This document shows, piece by piece, positions 11,579 to 22,344 of a stretch of DNA of 64,000 nucleotides. This DNA comes from Erythroxylum novogranatense. Lineage: Eukaryota; Streptophyta; Magnoliopsida; Malpighiales; Erythroxylaceae. The stretch lies in NCBI GenBank assembly GCA_029891385.1, contig CM057226.1, positions 89,598,977 to 89,662,976 on the forward strand, given 5' to 3'. Position numbers and translations under genes: made by a program. The notes under the pieces were generated by a model. It was not told the DNA's origin. It did not search any database and saw only the letters and a list, made by a program, of their open reading frames with translations. Positions within the stretch are counted from its first letter, which is position 1. Every line of letters begins with the position of its first letter.

Positions 11579-12886
11579 ATATGTGTACAGTACCGGGAGA
11601 TTGTTAGAGTAGTGCCCTAAAGGCAATCCCCTTTAGCGTTTTTTGTTCATAGTCATGTACAGACTTTATGAATAAATAAAGAAAGGCATGTTTCATTTAT
11701 TTGATGTTCTTTATGAATTGATATTGATCTTTAATCAAATTAATGAAGTCCATGATATATGACATAGCATGAAGGAAATTATGATGTAATCATAATCCTG
11801 AGATTCCTATCAAGTGCAATTATGTCAGTATCTAAATTTTCCCTAGTCATAGGATTAATGAGACTGGACATTTTTAATCCGGACAGACTAGCATATGTCA
11901 TACTCCTTGATTGGATCAGCGGTGGATCTCGAAGCTGTAAATATGAGATATTTAGAGTTGACATGTGGATGCTTACTAAGGGTAGTAAGTACATTGGATG
12001 ACTGCCATGAGATCATCACATGGATGTCCTATTCAAATGTCGGTGATAATCTCATCATAGCAATGGTGCAAGTATCCTTAGACTTGAGGTACTCGAGGAT
12101 ATCTTGAATCTTGATCTTGTGCTTTGACTCCATTCCTTGTTGCCTTCGAGAGGTTACTCATAGGGTGGTGCTTGGGTACGACTTGAGGTATTGAAGGTAA
12201 TTGAGTAGCCAATAAAGGATTCATCACTTACGTGATAGCGTAAGAGATACCACAACCTCTTGTCGGGATCATTACTTTAAGTCTCTGGCCAGAGCATAAT
12301 TATGTCATGATGAGAGTGTCTTCATGGACATATAAAGTAATGAGTCCTAAGACAGGAACTGATATCCCTTGGGCTAGACTTAGTCTAGTAAGAGTTGACA
12401 CTTTGACCATACTCATAACCAAGTGGGGTATAGGATGATGAAAGGACGAATTGCACGAGAATTGTCTATGGAAGGGTTCGTGATCCGGTTCGTGATGAAT
12501 TCATCAAACCAATTACTTTTCGGTCAATTGGGGGTCATGATGTGTTGCTAGGCGCCGCCATGACTTGCTCAGATTAAGTGTTAATCTAAGTGGCCAACAT
12601 AACAAGGAACCTAAAGGGTCACACGATAAGAGTGTTTGGAGAATTTGTAAAATAGTTTTGAACCGAGTTCCAATATATGGAGAGCAACTGGATTAAATGG
12701 ATCCGATGAGATCGAGATATGTCCCGATGAGATCGCGACATCGATATTCTTGAAAAAGGTTTAGGGGTTTATCCATACTTGGGACCAGTGAGCAGTAGGA
12801 CCGACCCCAATGTGACTGGACCGCAAGCAATTATATATATATATATGTGTGATCGTGGAAGCATAAAGGAGAAGGTCATCTTTTAA

Positions 12887-12890
<4 letters not shown>

Positions 12891-12940
<50 letters not shown>
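12891..12940. repeat. (TA)n microsatellite in copia-2 5' LTR
   Basis: About 50 bp of alternating T/A followed by AAATGGCTAACG. It is much shorter at the same place in the 3' LTR (about 20805-20826), so it expanded or contracted after insertion. It could double as a TATA region (inference). Confidence 0.9.
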
Positions 12941-12943
<3 letters not shown>

Positions 12944-13415
12944 GGCTAACGTGGACAAGCCTCCACCATAAGCCTTTTATGAGTCTTTAAAGTGTTAAAG
13001 ACATATAAAAGGTAATGAGAAGAGATGGTTTCGTAGGTTTTTGCAAAGGTAAGAAGTTGAAAGCTTAATTGTTAAGCTTTGCTTTGGAAAGGTGATTTTC
13101 AAGTCTTCTTCCTCAAGCATCATCGGATCTTCTCTTCTTCTCTAAGCTTTCCAACGTTGATTCAAGCTCTCCAAGGATAGAGGTAGGTTCTAGCAGCCTT
13201 TACTTTGTTCTAACTATTCCCGGGTCAAAGGGGTTTGTCCCGGTTAGGTTTTCTGATCTCTGCGTGGATACCTTTAGAGATAGTCTCTATTGGCTATTCA
13301 GGTTTGAATCTTCATACAGACACATAGATCCTGGCCTTCGGGAAGGTCCCGGTAACAAAAATTTTTGTTTTCCGCACCTGGTACATGTGATGTACCTCCT
13401 GGGATTTTCCTACAG

Positions 13416-13427
13416 TGGTATCATAGC
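13416..13427 (+). other. Primer binding site, initiator tRNA-Met type (copia-2)
   Basis: TGGTATCATAGC, one base after the LTR end. It differs from the usual TGGTATCAGAGC by one base, and the unaltered form is at 37877 in copia-3. Complementary to the 3' end of initiator tRNA-Met, the common copia primer. Confidence 0.85.
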
Positions 13428-14543
13428 CACTTGTGTCGTGTATGAAGCTAAAACCCTAGCTAGGCCGGACTTCCTATTTGAATTTGACGTTGATGCATGC
13501 ATGCTGTCTAAATTTCGAATTAATATAGGGATATGTTTTTCGAAAATTTTCTGCCCAGAATTGTTCATAACATGTTATAGAATATGTCTGTGAAAGATGA
13601 GAATTTATCAATTTGATTTGATATAGTTTTGCTAATTTATTCCCTAAGGTTCTAGATGCTGTTTTGATACACATTCTGTGAACAGGCATGTGTATAAATT
13701 CGATAACAAATTCTAGAAACATTGTTTTTCGGATTTGCCTTCACCAACATGTCCCTAAGATGTTTTTGAATGTCTATGTGGATATAAAAGTGTTTTCAAG
13801 GTGATTTGCTATTTATTCACGAATTTATTCTATGCTGTTGGGAATAGCTGTGTTGATGAACACAGATTTTGAATCGGTTTTGTTGCTTAGGTTGACTGAG
13901 TTTTTGATGGATATAAATCCTGAAAAAAATTCATGAAGCATGTCTGAACATTTAGTAACCTGTGTAATTTTCTCAGAATTTATTGAAATTGTTTCAATGA
14001 TTATTTCGAGCAATGTGTAGTACTTGGCAGTTTTGTGAACATTGCTGGGACTGTTTTGCTTGGCATAATTGAATGTGTATTTTTCAGTTCCAATGCCTTG
14101 GACCATTTTTAATGTGATTGAAAATGAGTTATCTTGATGTAGTATGCTTGTCAAACTGAATTGCTTGAAGTAGGTTTTTCAAGAATTTTCGGATGCCGAA
14201 TAGGTCACATTAGCGTCTCGTTAGTGTATTTCATTATCTTGCTTGTTTTGGCTGTCATAATTTTTTGTGACTTGTGCCGAAGTAATTTGATAACGTATGG
14301 ACTAGCTAGAGATGATTAGGGTGATAATTTGGTGTTTCCTAAATTGTTTGGATATTTATGAGTAATGACTCATTTTCAAGCTTTTCTTGTATGGTTTGAC
14401 TATATATGGCAATCATGTAACAATGAAGTGTTCATTGGTACATCAAATTGATAGATATTACCCTAGGTATGATGGTATTGTGAATTGGGATTACATGGAT
14501 TGAGGAATTAGCCGATTAGATATAATAGCAATTTTCGTTGGAT

Positions 14544-14672
14544 AAGTCGACTTATACAGGACATAAGTCGACTTGTTTAAGGTCTTACCATAAGTCGACT
14601 TGTATCATGATATAAGGCGACTTGTGCATGGGCAGGGGCATAGGGCGACTTGCATTCTTTGTAAGTCGACTT
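14544..14672. repeat. AAGTCGACTT array in copia-2 leader
   Basis: Perfect copies start at 14544, 14565, 14592 and 14663. Variants AAGGCGACTT and AGGGCGACTT are at 14614 and 14642. Spacing is 21-28 bp. The T-to-G variant recurs in the copia-3 leader. Confidence 0.9.
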
Positions 14673-14868
14673 GTGACATGCTCAAGAGGAATGATGGATG
14701 ATTATAAGGAAAGATTCAATGTGATTGATGAAACCTAAATCATTCCATATAGTCCTGGCGACTATAATCCTTGACTTGAGTCTAGAGTTCGAAATCCCTC
14801 AATTATTATATGAAAACTAACGCCTTCGGTAATATGGTAAGAACCAGAGTTCTTATAGGGTTGGGTTG

Positions 14869-15248
14869 TTAGGTAAACCCAAGCTCGCTCTATCTGGATA
14901 TGTTGAACCATGAAAATGTGATTTTCGGATTAATGGGTTGGTTTTCACTAGAAGCGTTGGTTTGTTGAGTAAACTCAAGGTCGGCGTGGGATGAGGCGAA
15001 ATTGGGTAGCATACATCGGATGTATGGGCATCAAAGAGTTGATAACCCAATGTAGTGCACGCATCAACAAGTTGATAGCGATCGATAGTTGTGTCTAAGA
15101 TGTAATTGGTATATCTGATACCTCCCGAGACATAAGGTGGCTTGTTGGGTAAACCCAAGGTCATGCTTAATGTCGGTTATCGATGATGCAATTGGTATGT
15201 TCGATACCTACCGATTGACCTAAGTTGTGGCTTGTTGGGTAAACCCAA
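14869..15248 (+). repeat. Repeated small hairpins in copia-2 leader
   Basis: Four stem-loops of the form TTGRG-TAAA-CYCAA start at 14869 (one mismatch), 14965 (GAG/CTC), 15145 and 15235 (GGG/CCC). Two GGTAT-N5-ATACC hairpins start at 15108 and 15194. Two ATCAA-N4-TTGAT hairpins start at 15030 and 15063. One ATACAT-CGG-ATGTAT hairpin is at 15011. Stem bases change in pairs among repeats and versus copia-3. Confidence 0.75.
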
Positions 15249-15438
15249 GGTCATTCTTAGCAATATTGGATATCAACCCACTAGGACATTATGTCATCTT
15301 GTTTCTTTGGATTCGTAATGAGGGTTATGGATTCTATGAAACTAGTGGGGGCTTTTTGCATATCATTCAAGTCCTTATGATTATGCATCTATTCCTATTC
15401 TAACATTCTTTCTCTCTTTCCGTTTAGGTTGGTTAAAG

Positions 15439-16225
15439 ATGTCTTCCAGTGTGAACTTACGCTCGCTAATGGATTCCAACAAGTTAACTGGACCAAATTT
15501 TCTTGATTGGCTACGGAATCTGAGAATTGTTCTCAGATCTGAGGAACTGGGATACATCCTAGATATTCCACTTCCAGAAGCACCTGCTGTCGATGCTTCT
15601 GATGAGGATCAGAAGGCATATCGTAAGCATCTAAAGGCGATGACATGGCTACTTGCATTATGCTTGCCTCGATGTCACCAGAGTAGTAGAAGCAAAGACG
15701 AGTCCATGGATGCTCACACTATAGTATTTCATTTAGGGAGTCTGTTTGATGAGCAAGCTCGATGCGAAAGGTTCGAGACCTCAAGGCTTCTCTTCACCAC
15801 AAAGATGGCTCGAGGGACATCTCGCATGCAAGATGCCACGAAGATGAATGGCTATATTGAGAGATTGGCCGTCTTAGGTTTTGTAATGGATTATGAGTTA
15901 AGTATAGACTTAATTCGGTTGGATTGTCCGAGAGTTATTCACGATTCGTGTTAAACTATCGGATGAACCAAATATCCACAACAATTCTGGTGATCAATCT
16001 TTCAAGACGGTGAGCGGACTATCAAGAATGATAGTAAGCAAGTGCTAATGGTGGCTTCTTCTTCTTACGGTTCAAAGAAGAAAAGAACCCAAAGAAGAAG
16101 AAGGCCAAGAAACCAAAGGAAGCGCCATCGAAGAAGACCAAAGAAGCGCCCGAAAGGAACTTGCTTCCATTGTGGTAAAGATGGCCATTGGAGGCGAATT
16201 GCAAAGTCTATCTGGAGTCTTTGAA
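15439..16225 (+). pseudogene. gag: copia-2 Gag, frameshifted
   Basis: Capsid protein of the virus-like particle. ATG at 15439; MSSSVNLRSLMDSNKLTGPN, then NFLDWLRNLRIVLRSEELGY, typical of copia Gag N-termini. The frame runs to a TAA at 15952-15954. The basic linker and the nucleocapsid zinc knuckle (CFHCGKDGHW at about 16165-16195) are in another frame. The last knuckle Cys is lost through a one-base deletion around 16195-16200. Confidence 0.85.
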
Positions 16226-17760
16226 GCGAAGAAGGCATCGGATGCCTCAACTACTTGGTATGTTTGTCATTGAGGTTAATCTGTTTCGATCACAACATTT
16301 GGGTATTTGATCTTGGTTGTGGCTCACACATATGTAATGATATCACGCAGGGCCTAAGGGACGATGAGCGACTCATGAAGGAGAAGTGAACTGCGTGTTG
16401 GAAATGGAGCAAGAGTTCTTTGCATTAGCCGTAGGAACCTATGTTTTGTCTCTCCCTCTTGGGCTTATACTTGAATTGGATGATTGTTATTTTGTACCGT
16501 TTGACAAAGAACATATTATACATTTCTTATTTAAATAAAGTGGTTTCCATTTGAATTTTAATAGCAATGGTTGTTCTATTAATTCTAATGGAATGCTTTA
16601 TGGTCTTGGTACATTATGCAATGGTATTTACATATTAGATATGTCTCATCCAATTATGAATGTCAATGACACCAAACGGCATAAAAGAGATAATTTAAAG
16701 TCAACTTACTTATGGCATTGTCGGCTTGGCCATATAAATGAGACACGCATCGCTAAACTCCATAAGAGTGGCAGTTTAGGTTCATTTGATTATGAATCAT
16801 ATGACACATGCGAATCTTGTTTATTAGGTAAGATGACTAAGTTACCCTTCAAGGGAAAGGGTGAATGAGCGACTGGAGTATTAGACCTAATACATTCAGA
16901 TGTATGTGGTCTGATGTCCATCCATGCTAGAAGTGGTTGTCGTTACTTCATTACCTTTATCGATGATTATTCTCGATATGGGTACTTGTATCTGATGAGA
17001 TACAAATCTGAAGCGTTTGAAAAGTTCAAACAATTCAGACATGAAGTAGAAAACCAGCTTGGTAAAAGTATCAAGACATTACGATCTGATCGTGGTGGAG
17101 AATACTTAGACCAACAGTTTCTGGATTATCTCAGAGATAATGGCATTTTATCTCAGTGGACTCCTCCTTACACACCACAGCACAATGGTGTGGCTGAAAG
17201 GAGAAATCGAACCTTGTTGGACATGGTACGATCAATGATGGGTTTCGCAAAGTTACCAAAATCGTTTTGGGGGTATGCGCTAGAGACAGCTGTTTACTTG
17301 CTAAATAGAGTTCCTTCTAAGACAATTGATGTTACTCCATATGAGATGTGGACTAACAGAAAACCTTATCTTTCTCATTTGAAAGTTTGGGGTTGTCACG
17401 CCACGTGAAGCGGATTCGATCGAGATAAGCTTGAAGCAAAGTCGACAAGTGTTTGTTTGTAGGATATCCTAAAGAGACCATGGGATATCAATTCTACCTT
17501 CTTGAGGAACAAAAGGTGTTTGTTTCAAAGCATCTTTGTCTTTAGAGAAAGAGTTTCTTCCGAAGAAGGCGGTGGGAGCAAAGTTGAACTTGAAGAAGTT
17601 CAAGATGCTCAAATGCACCGAATCAACCGCTGAACTCGAGGTCGTCACTCATTTAGATGAAGTAACAGTTCAACCTTCTACTACACACGAAGTTCAGAGG
17701 TCAAGTAGGATACGACCGCTCCCGAGAGATATGGATTTTCGTAAGTGAGCAGAATGACGT
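16226..17760 (+). pseudogene. pol: copia-2 protease and integrase, broken
   Basis: The protease active site reads D-L-G at 16309-16317 where D-T-G or D-S-G is needed, so it is inactive as read. The pre-integrase His/Cys region (LWHCRLGH, CESCLLGK) is at about 16700-16840. The integrase core runs to 17408 with FITFIDDYSRYGYLY, LRSDRGGEYLD and PYTPQHNGVAERRNR carrying the catalytic acids. Stops at 16866, 17406 and in the C-terminal linker (to about 17748) break it. Confidence 0.85.
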
Positions 17761-17761
17761 A

Positions 17762-19344
17762 TTGCTCATAGAAGATGATGAGCCTGCTACCTATGAAGAG
17801 GTTCTGAAAAGTTCAGAGTCTGAAAAATGGCTTTGCGCCATGAAAGCTGAAATGGATTCCATGTACCAAAACCAAGTATGGACTTTGGTTAATGCACCTA
17901 AAGGGATAAAACCTTTAGGGTGCAACTGGGTTTTCAAGAAGAAAACTGACATGGATGGTAATGTGATTACTTATAAAGCAAGGCTTGTGGCCAAAGGATT
18001 TCGTCAGAGACAAGGAGTTGACTATGACGAGACCTTCAGCCCTGTAGCAATGCTTAAATCCGTTCGGATACTCCTAGCCATTGCCGCTCATTATGATTAT
18101 GAGATATGGCAAATGGATGTGAAGACAACTTTCCTTAATGGAAATCTGGACGAGGATGTGTACATGACACAACCAGAGGGCTTCACTTCCATCGATGGCG
18201 AAAAGGTATGCAAGCTTCAGAAATCCATTTATGGATTGAAGTAAGCATCCAGGAGTTGGAACATCCGTTTTGATGAGTCAATCAAAGAGTTTGGTTTCTC
18301 ACAAAATTCGGATGAATACTGTGTGTACAAGAAGGTTAATGGGACTGCAATCGTATTCCTTGTGTTATATGTAGATGACATATTATTACTGGAAAACGAT
18401 GTTTCTATGTTGCAATCAGTTAAAATTTGGTTGTCCAAGCAATTTGCCATGAAGGACCTTGGTGAAGCAACTTATATCCTTGGGATAAGAATCTATAGAG
18501 ATAGATCAAAAAGGTTGCTTGGTCTTTCACAATCATCGTACATAAACAAGATGCTAAAGAGGTTTAGCATGGAGCAATCCAAGAGAGGGTTTCTTCCCAT
18601 GTCTCATGGGATAACACTCTCGAAATCTATGTGTCCTAAGACACAAGATGAGAGGATGCGCATGGATCAGATCCCGTATGCATCTGCAGTAGGATCTATC
18701 ATGTATGCTATGTTATGTACGAGGCCCGATGTATCGTATGCTCTGAGTGTCACGAGCGGATACCAATCGGATCTGGTGAGGGTCATGGGTGGTGTCAAGA
18801 ATATCCTCAAGTACTGCGAAGGACTAAGGATGTTTTCTTGATATATGGAGATGGAAATCTCAGTGAGCGGCATCTGGATGCGATTTTCAACTGATAAGGA
18901 TGATTCAAAATCCCGGTCAGTTATGTTTTCACATCGAACGACGGAGCGATCGGTTGGAAGAGTTCCAAACAAGAGACGATCACGATTCGACAACCGAGGC
19001 GAGTACATTCTTCGCATCGAGGCGCAAAGAAGGAAGCTGTTTGGATCAAGAAGTTCATTACTAAACTTGGTGTGGTTCCTAGCTGTGATGGGCCCATACA
19101 GTTGTATTGTGACAACAATGGGGCTATTGCTCAGGCAAAGGAACCAAGGTCTCACCAACGATCTAAACACGTACTCCGCAGATATCATCTGATTCGAGAG
19201 ATCATTGCCATAGGTGATGTCACGATCGAGAGAATTCCCACAGAGCAGAATATTGCTGATCCGTTGACGAAGCCATTATCACAAAAGAATTTTGATTCTC
19301 ATGTACTCGCTTATGGTATTAGATACCAAGGCGATTGGCTTTAG
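17762..19344 (+). pseudogene. pol: copia-2 reverse transcriptase and RNase H, broken
   Basis: RT block one (17762-18244) has [21 protein letters not shown] and QMDVKTTFLNGNLDEDVYM. A Gln codon of the YGLKQA motif became TAA at 18242-18244. It continues with the catalytic YVDD (18368-18379) and SAVGSIMYAMLCTRPDVSYA. The RNase H start is shifted (18841-19071). The C-terminal part 19072-19344 is readable (YCDNNGAIAQAKEP to YGIRYQGDWL) and ends TAG. The stop lies four bases before the polypurine tract. Confidence 0.88.
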
Positions 19345-19347
19345 GTC

Positions 19348-19359
19348 AAGTGGGAGATT
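19348..19359 (+). other. Polypurine tract of copia-2
   Basis: AAGTGGGAGATT immediately before the 3' LTR TG. The same sequence precedes the copia-3 3' LTR (43611-43622). Confidence 0.8.
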
Positions 19360-21261
19360 TGTAGGTGTAAGTCGACTTGTATTGAGATGTAAGTCGACTT
19401 ATACCAGTTCGGTACTAATAAGTCGACTTATATGTGTACAGTACCGGGAGATTGTTAGAGTAGTGCCCTAAAGGCAATCCCCTTTAGCGCTTTTTGTTCA
19501 TAGTCATGTACAGACTTTATGAATAAATAAAGAAAGGCATGTTTCATTTATTTGATGTTCTTTATGAATTGATATTGATCTTTAATCAAATTAATGAAGT
19601 CCATTATATATGACATAGCATGAAGGAAATTATGATGTAATCATAATCCTGAGATTCCTATCATGTGCAATTATGTCAAGATCTAAATTTTCCTAGTCAT
19701 AGGATTAATGAGATCGACATCTTTAATCCGGATGACTAGCATATGTCATACTCCTTGATTGGATCAGCGGTGGATCTCGTAAACCGTAAATATGGGATAT
19801 TTAGAGTTGACATGTGGATGCTTACTAAGGGTAGTAAGTACATTGGATGACCTGCCATGAGATCATCACATGGATGTCCTATTCAAATGTCAGTGATAAT
19901 CTCATCATAGCAATGGTGCAAGTATCCTTAGACTTGAGGTACTCAAGGATATCTTGATATCCGATCTTCGTGCTTTGACTCCATTCCTTGTTGCCTTTCA
20001 GAGGTTACTCATAGGGTGGTGCTTGGGTACAGCTTGAGGTATTCGAAGGTAATTGAGTAGCCAATAAAGGATTCATCACTTCTGTGATAGCAGAAGTGAT
20101 ACCCTGGCCTCTTGTCAGGATCATTACTTTAAGTCTCTGGCCAGAGCATAATTATGTCATGATGAGAGTGTCTTCATAGACATATAAAGTAATGAGTCCT
20201 AAGACAGGAACTGATATCACTTGGGCTAGACTTAGTCTAGTAAGAGTTGACACTTTGACCATACTCATAACCAAGTGGGGTATAGGATGATGAAAGGACG
20301 AATTGCACAGTAATTGTCTATGGAAGGGTTCGTGATCTGGTTCGTGATGAATTCATCAAACCAATTACTTTTCGGTCAATTGGGGGTCATGATGTGTTGC
20401 TAGACGCCGCTCATGACTTGCTCAGATTAAGTGTTAATCTAAGTGGCCAACATAACCGGGAACCTAAAGGGTCACACGCATAAGAGTGTTTCAGAGAATT
20501 TGTAAAATAGTTTTGGACTGAGTTCCAATATATGGAGAGCAACTGGATTAAATGGATCCCGATGAGATCGAGATATGTCCCGATGAGATCGCGACATCGA
20601 TATTGCTGAAAAAGGTTTCCGGGGGTTTATCCCATAATGGGACCCGGTAGGCCGGTAGGACCGACCCCAGTGTGACTGGACCGCTTAAGCAATTATATAC
20701 ATATATATATATGATTAATTAATTAAATAATTAATTAATATATATATATATATATATATGTGTGATACGTGGAAGCATAAAGGAGAAGGTCATCTTTTAA
20801 GCTTTTTATATATATATATATATATAAATGGCTAACGTGGACAAGCCTCCACCATAAGCCTTTTATGAGTCTTTAAAGTGTTAAAGACATATAAAAGGTA
20901 ATGAGAAGAGATGGTTTCGTAGGTTTTTGCAAAGGTAAGAAGTTGAAAGCTTAATTGTTAAGCTTTGCTTTGGAAAGGTGATTTTCAAGTCTTCTTCCTC
21001 AAGCATCATCGGATCTTCTCTTCTTCTCTAAGCTTTCCAACGTTGATTCAAGCTCTCCAAGGACAGAGGTAGGGTCTAGCAGCCGGGTTTGTCCCGGTTA
21101 GGTTTTCTGATCTCTGCGAGGATACCTTTAGAGATAGTCTCTATTGGCTATTCAGGTTTGAATCTTCATACGAACACATAGATCCTGGCCTTGGGAAGGT
21201 CCATTAATAAAATTTTGTTTTCCTTTGGTACATGTGATGTACCTCCCGGGATTTTCCTACA
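19360..21261 (+). repeat. copia-2 3' LTR (1902 bp)
   Basis: Same ends as 11509-13414 (TGTAGGTG...TTTTCCTACA), followed by the TSD ATTCG. It differs from the 5' LTR by scattered substitutions, an AT-rich insertion near 20710-20755, a shorter (TA)n and a ~30-bp deletion near 21084. The palindrome array lies at 19369-19429. Confidence 0.95.
19369..19429. repeat. AAGTCGACTT array in copia-2 3' LTR
   Basis: Copies start at 19369, 19391 and 19420, same arrangement as in the 5' LTR. Confidence 0.95.
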
Positions 21262-21322
21262 ATTCGAACTCATTATTTTAAGGTACAAACATAACAATTT
21301 ATGTTCACTTTGATGTGTTTTT

Positions 21323-21470
21323 ATCCAATTGTATAACAATTGACATTATTTAAACCTTTGATGTACTGGTTGATGTGTGGATGTCCAATTATGTACATCC
21401 AATTGTATAACAATTGGCATTATTTAAAGCTTTAATGTACTGGTTGATGTGTGAATGTCCAATTATATAT
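21323..21470. repeat. 74-bp tandem duplication in CACTA 3' region
   Basis: Two adjacent ~74-bp copies, each with CCAATTGTATAACAATTG (itself a palindromic arm) and TGTACTGGTTGATGTGTG, differing at a few bases. It lies between the TnpA-like stop and the CCGTCGG zone. Confidence 0.85.
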
Positions 21471-21478
21471 GTACCTAA

Positions 21479-21944
21479 TGGTTTACACCATTTTTATTTC
21501 ACCGACGGAATACACAAATCCGTCGATATATATTTACCGATGGAATGGAACATACCGTCGGCACAGAACCTGAACTAAATTTGGCGACGTCCAAATTACT
21601 GTCGGTAATTTGTGAAACTTTCCAACAGATTCTATTTCCGTCGTTAACGTTATAACTTACTTTCGAAACGTTGCGACGGTGGTTTTGTCCTTAAATTATA
21701 CCGACGGATATATGTCATTGGTGATATATTAATTTCACCGATGCAATTTTAAATCAATGTCCGTCGCAACATAACAACAACAGATAATATTCCGTCGGTT
21801 TTCCGTTGACAATATACTGACCGTCGGTAAGTTATAACGACGCCCATGTTTACGACAGTTTCTTCTTTTGTCGCGTTCCGTCGGCAAATATAATTTCCAA
21901 CGTAAATATCCATTTCTCCGACGGAATATTCCGTTGGAGAATGT
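21479..21944. repeat. CACTA subterminal CCGTCGG/CCGACGG repeats
   Basis: More than ten short direct and inverted copies of CCGTCGG, CCGACGG or one-base variants in under 500 bp, ending with CCGACGGAATATTCCGTTGG next to the terminal repeat. Short subterminal repeats of this kind are the binding sites of TnpA-type proteins in CACTA elements (family knowledge). Confidence 0.85.
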
Positions 21945-21960
21945 GAGTTTTCTTGTAGTG
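21945..21960 (-). repeat. CACTA right terminal inverted repeat
   Basis: Reads CACTACAAGAAAACTC on the minus strand, the standard plant CACTA end. Next base 21961 is inside copia-A LTR. Confidence 0.92.
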
Positions 21961-22267
21961 GGGTAAAACCACAAGCAAGAGTAGAAAAGTTTCACTATAA
22001 GAAATAATAGTAGTTACAATCTCTCTATATTTTATACAATAAATATGAGAACCACTCTATATTGGCCCTCACTAAATGATAAAAAGATTTGGATATGAAA
22101 AACAAGATTTTTCTAAGAAGGGATGCTTTGTAAATGAGGCCTCCCTCACACAGTTTTGGATAGCTAAAAATTAGCTATCTATGTTGCAATTTAATTTCCA
22201 GCGTCCTCTGCCTCCTCCCTTTTTGACTATAATAGTTAGCAATTATTGACCACCTATTATTCTAACA
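21961..22267 (-). repeat. copia-A 3' LTR, truncated by CACTA insertion
   Basis: Aligns with 29210-29578 (shared TATAAGAAATAATAGTAGTTACAA and CTCACACAGTTTTGGATA blocks). It begins TGTTAGAATAATAGG on the minus strand at 22267. The rest of this LTR must lie left of the CACTA, outside the window. Confidence 0.85.
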
Positions 22268-22344
22268 ATCTCCGACTTGAATATTTGATTGAGTATTAAT
22301 CATTTCTACATACAAATTTTTCTATTTTGTCATTTTTATGCTGT

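Larger units (their letters stand above)
11509..13414 (+). repeat. copia-2 5' LTR (1906 bp)
   Basis: It starts TGTAGGTGTAAGTCGACTTG and ends GGGATTTTCCTACA, just before the primer binding site. It contains three AAGTCGACTT copies in its first 70 bp, a second GGGAGATTGTTAGAG at about 11595 that looks like an internal copy of a PPT/LTR junction, a tandem CCCGATGAGATCG motif near 12700-12740 and a long (TA)n run at 12891-12940. The 3' LTR lacks a ~30-bp stretch near 13205 that is present here. Confidence 0.95.
13429..15438 (+). other. Long structured 5' leader of copia-2
   Basis: Two kilobases between PBS and gag without a credible ORF. The first half is an AT-rich sequence shared with copia-3. 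An AAGTCGACTT/AAGGCGACTT array is at 14544-14672, and a set of repeated hairpins at 14869-15248. The last ~180 bp run to the gag ATG at 15439. The length and repeated structure suggest roles in translation, dimerisation or packaging (inference). Confidence 0.7.
11509..21261 (+). mobile_element. copia-2: complete Ty1/copia element (9753 bp), TSD ATTCG
   Basis: LTR-PBS-leader-gag-PR-IN-RT-RH-PPT-LTR in the normal order. ATTCG occurs at 11504-11508 and again at 21262-21266, directly outside the TG...CA ends. It lies within the last coding exon of the CACTA TnpA-like gene. LTRs are 1906 and 1902 bp and alike, with small indels. The leader between PBS and gag is unusually long (2 kb). Lineage within copia is not assigned; the gag (MSSSVNLRSLMDSNKLTGPN) differs from SIRE. 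Copia-3 at 35927-45575 is its relative. Confidence 0.95.
9703..21281 (+). pseudogene. CACTA TnpA/Transposase_24-like gene, split by copia-2
   Basis: The N-terminus (MGPKRPREVMRPR) is Pro/Ser/Thr-rich. Probable introns are 9993-10085, 10216-10330, 10619-10830 and 10938-11019; each starts GT and ends AG and restores a sensible protein. Exon blocks include KERIEPDGYTWKNI, FWDATLDGSIYKFW and ERRARTHYRDFINA, plus the HTGGSITHQEHADRL and DKSLGTKPTPFSYF blocks typical of the plant Transposase_24 family. The last coding part before the break (about 11020-11508) ends in a Glu/Arg/Gln-rich coiled coil with repeated REQ-TEREEQRM units. Copia-2 inserted at TCG (TSD ATTCG, 11504-11508 and 21262-21266). 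Beyond it the frame ends after four more codons at TAA 21279-21281. In-frame stops at about 10460 and 11053 indicate decay. In En/Spm, TnpA binds subterminal repeats; that role is inferred. Confidence 0.75.
5698..21960 (+). mobile_element. CACTA (En/Spm) DNA transposon, left end outside window, interrupted by copia-2
   Basis: Two diagnostic genes in the usual order (TNP2 transposase, then a TnpA/Transposase_24-like gene) are followed by a subterminal region full of CCGTCGG/CCGACGG repeats and a terminal CACTACAAGAAAACTC (minus strand, 21960-21945). These are the hallmarks of a CACTA right end. It is interrupted by copia-2 at 11509-21261; flanking CACTA sequence resumes at 21262. To the left it abuts the SIRE-1 LTR. 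The right end lies inside the LTR of copia-A, since 21961 onward matches the middle of the LTR at 29108-29578. The 3-bp TSD cannot be checked because the left end is missing. Confidence 0.9.

Noticed and set aside
13264..13593. 109-codon ORF spanning LTR end and PBS, also seen at 37725 and 45425
   Set aside because: It crosses a non-coding functional boundary and is conserved only because the LTR is repeated; no protein evidence.
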